The position numbers and the translations under genes are program-made. From Verrucomicrobia bacterium UBA6775 (GTDB taxonomy: Bacteria > Verrucomicrobiota > Verrucomicrobiia > Limisphaerales > UBA1096), in NCBI GenBank assembly GCA_002453165.1, contig DKGH01000123.1, positions 1 through 13,782 of the forward strand: a DNA stretch of 13,782 bases, in the 5' to 3' direction. Shown here in pieces: positions 1 to 6,247 of this stretch. Numbering within the stretch: the stretch's first letter is position 1; each line of letters starts with the position of its first letter. The notes beneath the pieces are model-generated. The model was not told the origin of the DNA, did no database searches, and saw only the letters and a list, made by a program, of their open reading frames with translations.

Positions 1-63
1 TACAGGATGGCTCCAGAGAAGTATAAATCCAAGCAGGGGAAGGGTGAATTTGCGACTCGTCAT
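1..63 (-). CDS. 5' end of a probable exported protein (partial)
   Basis: On the minus strand an ATG at 63 opens a frame that stays open to the window edge. Its 21 codons begin MTSRKFTLPLLGF and continue ILLWSHPV. The sequence shows a short basic start (Arg, Lys), then a hydrophobic run, then polar residues, which is the layout of a Sec signal peptide. It lies 51 bases downstream of the rny stop on the same strand, so it may be the last gene of the rarA-folate ligase-rny unit. No clear Shine-Dalgarno is present, only GCGAAG just before the ATG. The mature protein is outside the window, so no function can be given. It could be a chance frame, because only 21 codons are visible. Confidence 0.45.
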   Translation of the reverse strand, partial: MTSRKFTLPLLGFILLWSHPV

Positions 64-78
64 CTTCGCAGAGACGAT

Positions 79-105
79 CTTGCGCCAATCATTATTCAGC
101 GCAAG
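79..105 (-). other. Hairpin between rny and the next minus-strand gene
   Basis: CTTGCGC (79-85) and GCGCAAG (99-105) form a perfect 7-bp stem around a 13-base loop, starting 10 bases after the rny stop. There is no T-run on either side, so it is not a standard intrinsic terminator. It could be an mRNA processing or stabilising structure in the intercistronic gap. The role is inference only. Confidence 0.35.
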
Positions 106-114
106 AAAATTGAA

Positions 115-1692
115 TCATTTCGCGTATTCGACGAAACGATTTTCACGCACCATCGTCACGCGAATGTGACCGGGGTACTGCAGTTCATCCTCGATCTTTC
201 GGGCGATCTGCCGGGCCAGGTCGTACGAGGCCTCGTCGCTGACTTTTTTGGGATTAACCAGCACTCGCACCTCGCGGCCAGCCTGTACGGCGTAGCATTT
301 TTCCACGCCATCGAATGAAGAACCAATTTTCTCAAGATTGCTGAGCCGTTTGAGATAAGTGGTCATCGTCTCGGAACGGGCACCCGGCCGGGAGGCGCTG
401 ATGGCATCCGCGGCACTGACAAGGATTCCCCAGATGAAATTGTATGGCACCTCGCCGTGATGGGATGCCACGCCGTTTACAACGTCCTCCGGTTCACCGT
501 GCAGTTTAATGAAATCCGCGCCGACAATCGCATGCGGACCCTCGACATCCTGCGTCATCGATTTGCCAATGTCGTGCAGCAAACCGATGCGCTTGGCCTT
601 TGCGATATCGAGACCCATTTCACCGGCCAACAATCCCATGAGATGAGCCACCTCGACCGAATGAGCCAATACGTTTTGGGAGTAACTGCTCCTGTAGCGG
701 AGCTTGCCAAGCATGGCCAACACCTCCTTGTTGAGAGAGTTAACTCCGGCCTTGTGGGCCGCTTCCTCGCCGAGGTTTGCCATGTTGTAGTCGTTATCTT
801 CGGTGACTTTATTGACGACTTCCTCGATCCGGGTGGGGTGGATGCGGCCGTCCTTGACCAGTCGCGTCATCGATTCCCGGGCGATCTCCCGCTTGATCGG
901 ATCGAAACCGGAAAGCACCACGGAGTTGGGCGTGTCATCGATGAGCACTGTTACTCCCGTGGCCGCCTCAAATGCCCGGACATTGCGCCCTTCGCGCCCG
1001 ATAATGCGCCCCTTGATATCCTCGTCTCCGTTCAGTGAAACCGTGGCGGTGGTCGACTCGTATGTGTGCTCTCCAGCGTATCTTTGAATCGCGAGCCCGA
1101 TTAATCGGCGAGCTTCTTCCTCGGCACGTTCCTTGACCTCCTCGATAATCCCCTTCCCAAGCTGACTGGCTTCCATCGAAAACTCATTCCTGATAATCTC
1201 GAAGAATCGCTCTTTGGCTTCATCCTCACTCAGTCCGGTGACGCCGGAAAGGGCGGTCTTGTGTTCATTGATTAACCTGTTCGCGGTCGACTCCCTTTCA
1301 GTCAACTCAACCTTTAGGGCATCGAGTGTTTCACGTTCCGCTTTCAGTCTCGATTCATTCTCGAGGACAGTTTGCAACTGCCGATCAAGCAGCGCCTCTC
1401 GTTCCTCGAGTCTTTTTTCTCGCTGGCGAATCTCTTCGCTCTCGGCACCGATGGTGTTCTCAAGATCATCCCGGAGACGTTTCGTCTCTTCGCGGGTCAA
1501 CATGCGGGCGCTGCGTGTAAGTACTTCAGCCTCCCTGCGAGAATGCTCCTTCAGTGAGGACTCAGTACTGTGGAGCGCGCGACGAATCTGGCGTTTTTGA
1601 TCCTTCCGAATCCAGACCATCCCCACCAGCACCACGACCGTCACGATCGACCAGGCAATCCACAGTTCCGCTGTTGCTGAGATGATGTTCAT
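115..1692 (-). CDS. rny: Ribonuclease Y
   Basis: This is a membrane-anchored endoribonuclease that starts mRNA decay. The 525-residue length fits the family (about 520). In order: a transmembrane helix at about residues 9-28 followed by a basic stretch (RKDQKRQIRR); a long charged coiled coil at about 40-150; a KH RNA-binding domain with the GXXG loop GREG (232-235) in IIGREGRN; and an HD phosphohydrolase domain with His344 (LAHSVEVA), the His373-Asp374 pair in LLHDIGK and a second conserved block ISASRPGARSE near 431-441. All catalytic signatures are present. The ATG start at 1692 places the membrane helix at the N terminus, as expected. It lies 4 bases after the folate cyclo-ligase stop, so the two genes are probably co-transcribed. 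No strong ribosome site is seen before it. The identification is secure. Confidence 0.97.
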   Translation of the reverse strand: MNIISATAELWIAWSIVTVVVLVGMVWIRKDQKRQIRRALHSTESSLKEHSRREAEVLTRSARMLTREETKRLRDDLENTIGAESEEIRQREKRLEEREALLDRQLQTVLENESRLKAERETLDALKVELTERESTANRLINEHKTALSGVTGLSEDEAKERFFEIIRNEFSMEASQLGKGIIEEVKERAEEEARRLIGLAIQRYAGEHTYESTTATVSLNGDEDIKGRIIGREGRNVRAFEAATGVTVLIDDTPNSVVLSGFDPIKREIARESMTRLVKDGRIHPTRIEEVVNKVTEDNDYNMANLGEEAAHKAGVNSLNKEVLAMLGKLRYRSSYSQNVLAHSVEVAHLMGLLAGEMGLDIAKAKRIGLLHDIGKSMTQDVEGPHAIVGADFIKLHGEPEDVVNGVASHHGEVPYNFIWGILVSAADAISASRPGARSETMTTYLKRLSNLEKIGSSFDGVEKCYAVQAGREVRVLVNPKKVSDEASYDLARQIARKIEDELQYPGHIRVTMVRENRFVEYAK

Positions 1693-1696
1693 GGGG

Positions 1697-2305
1697 TTAG
1701 TCCGGACCGCCGGTCAACCACTCGTCCGGGGTGATGATGCAATCCATTTTGATATCGTGAGCCTCCTCCGGGACTCGAGGCAGCACCTGCTGGCGAAAGC
1801 AAACACCACAAATCGTCGCCGTCAAGCCCTGCAATAGTCGATCGTAATGTCCGCCGCCACGGCCTAAACGGGCGCCAATCGCGTCAAATCCTACTCCGGG
1901 GACGATCACCAAGTCCAGTTGGTTCAACTCCAGTTCAACGCAGCTTGCGGAAGGTTCCCTCACCCCAAATGCCCCATCGACCACATCTCCAAGCTGCCGA
2001 ATGACGCAAGGTGCATACCGGTCAGTTTCCGATATGAACCGAGGTAGTGAAACGACTTTTCCAACACTTAACCCACTTACAATTAAAGGGTTAACATCTG
2101 CCTCAAAACTGAGTGGGGAGTAAAGCAAGATCGCTTGGCTTGATCGCCAAAGGGGGGATTCGACTAAACGCCTGCAAATCTGAGCCGATTGCACAGTGCG
2201 CTCGTTCGGCGTCAATTCGTGCTTGGCCAAGCGCAACTGCTCGCGAAGTGCCCGCTTGGCCAAGCGGGCATCCGATGGAGCAGGGGAGTCGTCCGCTTGG
2301 CTCAT
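1697..2305 (-). CDS. ygfA: 5-formyltetrahydrofolate cyclo-ligase
   Basis: This enzyme makes 5,10-methenyltetrahydrofolate from 5-formyltetrahydrofolate using ATP, salvaging folate for one-carbon metabolism in the cytoplasm. The 202 residues match the family (about 180-200). Visible signatures are the N-terminal basic substrate region (KRALREQLR, 18-25 approx.), DLVIVPGVGFD (131-141), the nucleotide-binding loop GRGGGHYDRLL (148-158), and a C-terminal LPRVPEEAHDIKMD block followed by IITP (175-193). The start ATG at 2305 overlaps the rarA stop as ATGA, which implies translational coupling. The first 30 residues contain two RLAK repeats, each encoded by a copy of the window's iterated palindrome, so this N-terminal segment may have been shaped by the repeat rather than by function. 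The symbol is that of the E. coli homologue. Confidence 0.94.
   Translation of the reverse strand: MSQADDSPAPSDARLAKRALREQLRLAKHELTPNERTVQSAQICRRLVESPLWRSSQAILLYSPLSFEADVNPLIVSGLSVGKVVSLPRFISETDRYAPCVIRQLGDVVDGAFGVREPSASCVELELNQLDLVIVPGVGFDAIGARLGRGGGHYDRLLQGLTATICGVCFRQQVLPRVPEEAHDIKMDCIITPDEWLTGGPD
2221..2232. repeat. Iterated palindrome GCTTGGCCAAGC
   Basis: A perfect 12-bp palindrome inside the folate cyclo-ligase gene, encoding part of its RLAKH. It is one of seven exact 12-mers in the window and lies 21 bases from the next copy. Confidence 0.85.
2249..2270. repeat. 22-bp perfect palindrome with the iterated core
   Basis: The core GCTTGGCCAAGC (2254-2265) extends symmetrically base for base from 2249 to 2270, with flanks TGCCC and GGGCA. 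It is the longest copy found. It lies within the start of the folate cyclo-ligase gene and encodes RLAKR there. As RNA it could form an 8- to 9-bp hairpin near the translation start. Confidence 0.88.
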
Positions 2306-3702
2306 TCCGAGGATTTCGACTGCTGCGCTTGGCCGCGATCGATTTTGGCAAAATGCTCACGCCAGTAATCAACTCGCGCCTTAATTTTCTTTTCCACACC
2401 CTGCTCAGTCGGTTCGTAAAAACGCTTGTCGGCCCCAAGATAATCCTGGGGCACAAAATGGCCGGGAAAATCATGCGAGTACTTGTATCCCGCTCCATGT
2501 CCAAGCTGCTTTGCCCCAGAGTAATGGGAGTCTTTCAAGTGATCCGGGACGGGGAGCGTTTTGCCCGAACGCACTTCCCCAAGTGCAGAATCGATGGCTT
2601 TGACCACGCTGTTGCTTTTGTTGGCGCACGCGATGTAAATCGCAGCTTCAGCGATCGGGATACGTGCCTCCGGCCATCCGATGAATTCCGCTGCATGAAA
2701 TGCCGCGTTCGCAAGCACCAACGCCATCGGGTCTGCCAATCCCACATCCTCTGCCGCATGGATGATGATTCGCCTTGTGATGAATCGGGGATCTTCGCCG
2801 ACGTGGATCATCTTCGCGAGCCAATAAAGCGTGGCATCCGGGTCGCTGCCTCGCATCGACTTGATGAACGCGGAAATCGTGTCGTAGTGGGCATCCTCGT
2901 CCCCATCGTAAACCACCGCTTTTTTTTGGATGCACTCCTCAGCGACCACCATCGTTATGTGAATGACACCGTCCTTGCCCGGTTGCGTTGTCAGCGCAGC
3001 AATTTCCAAGGAATTCAGCGCCTTGCGAGCATCGCCGTCGGCAACCTTCGCGAGATGCCCAAGCGCATCTTCATATGCCTGACATTTCAGGTGGCCAAGC
3101 CCGCGTTCTTCGTCCTTTAGCGCCTGGTCAAGCAACTCGCGAATTTCCCGTTCGTTGAGTGGCTGTAGTTCAAATATCTGGGATCGCGAAACAAGCGGGG
3201 AGTTGACGAAGAAAAACGGGTTGTGAGTCGTAGCGCCAATCAGGCGGACTGTCCCGTTTTCCACGTCGGGCAAAAGCACATCCTGCTGAGCCTTGTTGAA
3301 TCGGTGTATCTCGTCGATGAAAAGCAGCGTGGTGGCTCCGGAGTTGGCCAATCGATTCGCAGCGGAAGCCAACACCCGCCTCATGTCGGCGACGTTGGAC
3401 TCAACACCGCTAAGCCGCTCGAACCGGCTCTTGGTTTGGTTGGCGATGATTTGCGCCAGGCTGGTTTTCCCTGTCCCGGGTGGCCCGTAAAAAATCAGCG
3501 ACTGAATTCGATCAGCCTCAATCGCCCGGCGCAGGAGCTTGCCGGGAGCGAGAATGTGACTTTGGCCGTGATACTCCTCAAGGTTGCGTGGCCGCATTCG
3601 AGCTGCGAGAGGCTGGTACGAGTAACCCGACGTCGCATCACCCCCGACCGTCGAATCTTGTGTGGTCGGAGTCGACTCTTGCGAAAACAGGTCACCATTC
3701 AC
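2302..3702 (-). CDS. rarA: Replication-associated recombination protein A (RarA/MgsA AAA+ ATPase)
   Basis: This clamp-loader-like AAA+ ATPase acts at stalled replication forks. The 466 residues are typical for the family (about 430-450). Visible features: the N-terminal PLAARMRPRNLEEYHGQ motif (31-47), Walker A GPPGTGKTS (73-81), Walker B LLFIDE (126-131) followed by HRFNKAQQD, sensor-1 region GATTHNP (156-162), the arginine-finger motif SRSQIF (172-177), and the family's C-terminal signature GAGYKYSHDF with FVPQDYLG and a final KKIKARVDYWRE. The start is GTG at 3702: it is the first possible start after an in-frame stop at 3709-3711, and the nearby ATG at 3698 is out of frame. The stop overlaps the next gene's ATG. 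A small-RNA candidate with its own terminator lies just upstream on the same strand. Confidence 0.96.
   Translation of the reverse strand: MNGDLFSQESTPTTQDSTVGGDATSGYSYQPLAARMRPRNLEEYHGQSHILAPGKLLRRAIEADRIQSLIFYGPPGTGKTSLAQIIANQTKSRFERLSGVESNVADMRRVLASAANRLANSGATTLLFIDEIHRFNKAQQDVLLPDVENGTVRLIGATTHNPFFFVNSPLVSRSQIFELQPLNEREIRELLDQALKDEERGLGHLKCQAYEDALGHLAKVADGDARKALNSLEIAALTTQPGKDGVIHITMVVAEECIQKKAVVYDGDEDAHYDTISAFIKSMRGSDPDATLYWLAKMIHVGEDPRFITRRIIIHAAEDVGLADPMALVLANAAFHAAEFIGWPEARIPIAEAAIYIACANKSNSVVKAIDSALGEVRSGKTLPVPDHLKDSHYSGAKQLGHGAGYKYSHDFPGHFVPQDYLGADKRFYEPTEQGVEKKIKARVDYWREHFAKIDRGQAQQSKSSE
3344..3351. repeat. TTGGCCAA core copy in rarA
   Basis: An exact 8-bp core flanked by G and T, so it lacks the CTTGGCCAAG extension. 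It is counted among the 14 core copies, but alone it could be chance. Confidence 0.5.
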
Positions 3703-3741
3703 GGCGGTTCAGAGTATCAACCGAAAGTTCGGCTCCCAACG

Positions 3742-3772
3742 AAAAAACCCGCAGCCTTACAGCCGCGGGTTT
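3742..3772 (-). terminator. Intrinsic terminator, minus strand
   Basis: AAACCCGC (745-752 of the 3000s) pairs perfectly with GCGGGTTT (3765-3772). After an A/C mismatch, two more pairs close a 6-base loop. Read on the minus strand, the GC-rich stem is followed directly by six T (3742-3747). It therefore ends a minus-strand transcript coming from above 3775, where no gene is visible, and lies 40 bases before rarA starts. This is the main evidence for a small RNA gene here. Confidence 0.85.
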
Positions 3773-3898
3773 CATCAAAATCCCACCAACTGTCGTGTTG
3801 AACTAATCCGATGAACGGAAGGTATAAGTGGATCCGGCTCGTCGAAGATCGCGACTTCCAGTAAAGGCCTGACGGTCACAACCCGAGTGCAGGTTCCT
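3742..3898 (-). ncRNA. Candidate small RNA upstream of rarA, possibly 6S RNA
   Basis: The segment has no plausible reading frame but is bracketed on the minus strand by a promoter-like pair and a strong terminator, predicting a transcript of about 155 bases. It can fold into a long interrupted hairpin. At the tip CTGG/CCGG and GTCG/CGAC (between 3834 and 3861) enclose a 7-base loop. Below that, short helices AGG/CCT, CCG/CGG, GTTG/CAAC and TCG/CGA are separated by unpaired stretches. A long, bubbled rod of 150-190 bases is the general form of 6S RNA, the RNA that binds sigma-70 RNA polymerase. From family knowledge, 6S genes adjoin the folate cyclo-ligase gene ygfA in gammaproteobacteria and lie near rarA in several Firmicutes; both genes follow here. 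I see no decisive conserved 6S sequence, so the identity is inferred and the ends are approximate. Confidence 0.42.
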
Positions 3899-3904
3899 TA
3901 CCCA

Positions 3905-3933
3905 TTTAAATTAAGGTCCAGGGACTGTTGCAA
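3905..3933 (-). promoter_or_regulatory. Sigma-70-like promoter for the small RNA candidate
   Basis: On the minus strand TTGCAA (3928-3933) and TTTAAA (3905-3910) are separated by exactly 17 bases. Each matches 4 of 6 consensus positions. Transcription would start near 3898 and run to the terminator at 3742. Both boxes are self-complementary, so the strand is assigned from the terminator's direction. Confidence 0.4.
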
Positions 3934-3985
3934 ATCACGCGCAGCAGCAGGAAAATCCTTACCAGCGCAGAGACAAGCCTACTTC

Positions 3986-4008
3986 TGGCCAAGCGCTTGG
4001 CCAAGCGC
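3986..4008. repeat. Interlocked tandem copy of the iterated palindrome
   Basis: A 12-base unit TGGCCAAGCGCT is followed by a near-identical second unit. This creates two overlapping palindromes: one centred on GCGC (3986-4003, 18 bp) and one centred on GGCC (3993-4008, 16 bp). It lies in non-coding DNA between the small RNA candidate and the 71-residue gene. Confidence 0.85.
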
Positions 4009-4024
4009 AAAACTTGATTCGAAA

Positions 4025-4035
4025 TTGGCCAAGCG
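4025..4035. repeat. Imperfect copy of the iterated palindrome
   Basis: TTGGCCAAGCG lies 17 bases after the tandem copy. The core is exact and the right arm is kept, but the left arm is changed (AAA instead of CGC). Confidence 0.6.
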
Positions 4036-4085
4036 ATCAGTTTTCATTGACGCACGCTCACAACCGCAGGAGATTCGCGTGCCGC

Positions 4086-4301
4086 ATGTTCGACACAATC
4101 GACGTACTGTCATCCACTCAGCAACTCCAACAGACTGCGGAGACGCGGATGGCCAGTGCAGCACACGACTTGGCCAAGGCCGAATTGTCGATCGAATCTC
4201 CGGTGGAAATGATGACGGCTGTCAACGAGTCGGTGGTGGCGACCACTCTGGCCCGAACCGCGGACGAAATGCACGGCTACACCCTAGATATGTTGGCATG
4301 A
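4086..4301 (+). CDS. Small protein resembling joined ends of a flagellar rod protein
   Basis: The 71-residue frame from ATG 4086 has AGGAGA at 4068-4073, a usable ribosome site at rather long spacing (12 bases). The first part (VLSSTQQLQQTAETRMASAA, about 7-26) is an amphipathic helix like the N-terminal helix of FlgB/FlgC-type proteins. The end (PVEMMTAVNESVVATTLART, then ADEMHGYTLDMLA) follows the C-terminal pattern of those proteins: (V)xMMxAxxxxxAnxxxxRTADEMxxxLLD. The whole central part of a real rod protein is absent. Short proteins of this kind are known near motility genes, but no motility gene is visible here. The frame also holds an iterated palindrome copy (4169-4178) that encodes LAK. 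A longer frame from TTG 4014 exists, but its extra residues look like non-coding translation. Function is unknown, and the resemblance is judged by eye. Confidence 0.55.
   Translation: MFDTIDVLSSTQQLQQTAETRMASAAHDLAKAELSIESPVEMMTAVNESVVATTLARTADEMHGYTLDMLA
4169..4178. repeat. Iterated palindrome CTTGGCCAAG
   Basis: A 10-bp perfect copy inside the 71-residue gene, in the frame that reads DLAK. Confidence 0.75.
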
Positions 4302-4451
4302 TCAAATCGAGGCCACATCGGCAGAAACGGCAACATTTACGCTTCCCTTAACCCTCGCTCTCGGTATCTTTTTCGCCCATCATCCTGCCCGGCAGGATGG
4401 GGCAGGGGATAACGGGACGCGCTCACCCGGACAAAGGGCGACTGATCATCA
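4302..4451 (+). other. Leader region of lepA with a palindromic hairpin
   Basis: This 150-base gap holds CATCCTGCC and GGCAGGATG around a single C (4381-4399), a near-perfect inverted repeat able to form a 7-bp hairpin with a 5-base loop. The segment downstream is rich in G (GGGGCAGGGGAT). There is no T-run after it, so a terminator is unlikely. AAAGGG near 4434 is a poor ribosome site for lepA. No convincing promoter is seen. Confidence 0.4.
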
Positions 4452-6242
4452 ATGGATATTGAACGAATACGCAATTTCAGCATCATTGCGCATATTGACC
4501 ACGGAAAAACGACTCTTTCCGACCGGTTACTTCACAAGACAGGTACCATTTCCGATCGCGAAATGGAGAACCAGCTTCTCGACTCGATGGATTTGGAGAA
4601 GGAGAGAGGCATCACCATCAAGGCCCATCCGGTCACGATGTATTATAATGCCAAGGACGGTCAGCGTTATGAATTGAACCTGATCGACACTCCAGGCCAT
4701 GTCGACTTCGCGTATGAAGTCTCACGTAGCCTCAGCGCCTGTGAAGGTGCGCTTCTCGTTATTGATGCTGCGCAGGGCGTCGAAGCCCAAACAGTGGCCA
4801 ACGTCAACCTCGCGATGAATCACAACCTGACGATTATACCAGTCGTTAACAAAATTGACCTGCCGCACGCGGATATCCCCAACGTAAAACGTCAACTCGA
4901 GGACATTCTCGCCATCCCGGCAGAGGAGGTGGTTCTGACGAGCGCCAAGGAAGGGATCGGTACGGATAACGTGCTTGAGGAAATCGTCCAGCGCATCCCT
5001 CACCCAACACGAACTGACAAAGAGTCTCCACAGGCGCTGGTTTTCGATTCATATTTTGATTCCTACCGTGGCGTTGTAGCTCACTTGCGTGTATTCAACG
5101 GGGAGTTCAAGCCCGGCATGCATGTGAAAATGCTGCACTCCAACAAAACCGTGGAGGTGAAGGAGGTAGGCAGTTTCAACCCAAAACCTTACAGTCGCCC
5201 AGTTTTGACTGCCGGCGAGACCGGATATTTCACAGCGAACATTAAATCGCCCTCTGATGTGAAAATAGGGGACACATTGACTGACCCTAAAAAGCCAACT
5301 GAACCGTTACCCGGGTTTCAGGAAATCAAACCAATGGTGTTCAGCGGCATTTACCCAATCAACTCGGCAGACTACGAACATCTCAAGAGCAACTTGGCCA
5401 AGTTGCAACTCAACGATGCCGCCTTTTTTTATCAGGCGGAAAGCTCGGCGGCACTTGGCTTTGGTTTTCGCTGTGGGTTCCTGGGATTGCTACACTTGGA
5501 AATTATTCAGGAACGTCTCCGGCGTGAGTTCAACATGGACATCATCGCTACCTACCCAAGTGTGATCTACAAAGTTGTCACCACTGATGGGAACGAAACC
5601 GACATCGACAATCCTGCTTATCTTCCTGAAGCGAATCATATTTCAACAATTTCCGAACCAATGGTGGATGCCTACCTCATGTGCCCAAATGAATACATCG
5701 GCGACATGATGAACCTGACGGCTGAAAAGAGAGGAATTATACACGAAACAGAAACTCTGGATTCCGGTCGAGTGATTTTGAAGGGCCGTATTCCGTTGAA
5801 CGAGATTCTCATCGATTTTCATGACCGCATAAAAAGCATCACGCGCGGCTATGGATCGCTTGATTACGAACACAGCGGATACGAGGCAGCCAAAATGGTC
5901 AAACTGGACATGCTTGTTAATAGCGAACCCGTGGATGCCTTCTCCCTGATCGTACATCGGGACAAGGCTGAACAACGGGGCAGGGCACTGGCCGAAAAAC
6001 TCAAGGACGTGATCCCTCCTCAACAATTCAAAGTAGCCATACAAGCTGCCATCGGAGGGAAAGTCGTCGCTCGTTCCACAGTGAATGCGCTTCGGAAAGA
6101 CGTGACAGCAAAATGTTACGGCGGTGACATCACGCGAAAACGGAAACTTTTGGAAAAGCAGAAGGAAGGCAAAAAACGGATGAAATCGATTGGCTCGGTG
6201 AATATTCCTCAAAGCGCCTTCATTGAGGTGCTCAAAGCATAA
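4452..6242 (+). CDS. lepA: Elongation factor 4 (back-translocase GTPase LepA)
   Basis: A ribosome-binding translational GTPase that acts on stalled or mis-translocated ribosomes and in initiation. The 596 residues match the family (about 600). Visible in order: G1 AHIDHGKTT (13-21), switch-I region ERGITIKAHPV (51-61), G3 DTPGHVDF (79-86) with the conserved His83, G4 NKID (133-136), G5 TSAKEGIG (about 163-170), the beta-barrel and EF-G-like domains, and the LepA-specific C-terminal tail KRKLLEKQKEGKKRMK, then SIGSVNIPQSAF, which separates it from EF-G and BipA. The ATG start gives the standard N terminus MDIERIRNFSIIAHIDHG. lepB follows after 5 bases, the same pairing as in E. coli and many other bacteria. 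Confidence 0.98.
   Translation: MDIERIRNFSIIAHIDHGKTTLSDRLLHKTGTISDREMENQLLDSMDLEKERGITIKAHPVTMYYNAKDGQRYELNLIDTPGHVDFAYEVSRSLSACEGALLVIDAAQGVEAQTVANVNLAMNHNLTIIPVVNKIDLPHADIPNVKRQLEDILAIPAEEVVLTSAKEGIGTDNVLEEIVQRIPHPTRTDKESPQALVFDSYFDSYRGVVAHLRVFNGEFKPGMHVKMLHSNKTVEVKEVGSFNPKPYSRPVLTAGETGYFTANIKSPSDVKIGDTLTDPKKPTEPLPGFQEIKPMVFSGIYPINSADYEHLKSNLAKLQLNDAAFFYQAESSAALGFGFRCGFLGLLHLEIIQERLRREFNMDIIATYPSVIYKVVTTDGNETDIDNPAYLPEANHISTISEPMVDAYLMCPNEYIGDMMNLTAEKRGIIHETETLDSGRVILKGRIPLNEILIDFHDRIKSITRGYGSLDYEHSGYEAAKMVKLDMLVNSEPVDAFSLIVHRDKAEQRGRALAEKLKDVIPPQQFKVAIQAAIGGKVVARSTVNALRKDVTAKCYGGDITRKRKLLEKQKEGKKRMKSIGSVNIPQSAFIEVLKA
5389..5406. repeat. 18-bp perfect palindrome with the iterated core
   Basis: GCAACTTGGCCAAGTTGC is perfectly symmetric. 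It is in frame within lepA, reading NLAKLQ. The arms differ from the usual GC..GC pattern (AA..TT), so symmetry is kept while the outer bases change. Confidence 0.85.
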
Positions 6243-6247
6243 CCAAA

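Noticed and set aside
457..1038. 193-codon plus-strand frame opposite rny
   Set aside because: It lies entirely antisense to conserved rny domains and shows no domain signature or ribosome site.
2221..2270. Reading the palindromes as parS or another known chromosome-partition site
   Set aside because: The sequence does not match the parS pattern centred on CACGTG, and the copies are far too many and inside genes.
2113..3120. 335-codon plus-strand open frame opposite rarA and the folate ligase
   Set aside because: It is antisense to two well-supported genes, and its translation is rich in Arg, Cys and His with no recognisable motif.
3721..3732. CCGAA-AG-TTCGG inverted repeat before rarA as an operator
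   Set aside because: A five-pair stem with a 2-base centre is expected by chance at this length, and no second copy was seen.
3986..4180. CRISPR-like or IS-end interpretation of the repeated palindromes
   Set aside because: Spacing is irregular, there are no spacers of constant length, no transposase and no target duplications, and copies are spread through unrelated genes.
3887..4351. 154-codon frame across the gap before lepA
   Set aside because: It overlaps the small RNA promoter, the tandem palindrome and the 71-residue gene in another frame; the product looks random. The shorter frame at 4086-4301 has a better start and a recognisable pattern.
5643..6212. 189-codon minus-strand frame opposite lepA
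   Set aside because: It mirrors the conserved C-terminal part of lepA; composition (many Phe, His, Cys) is typical of an antisense shadow.
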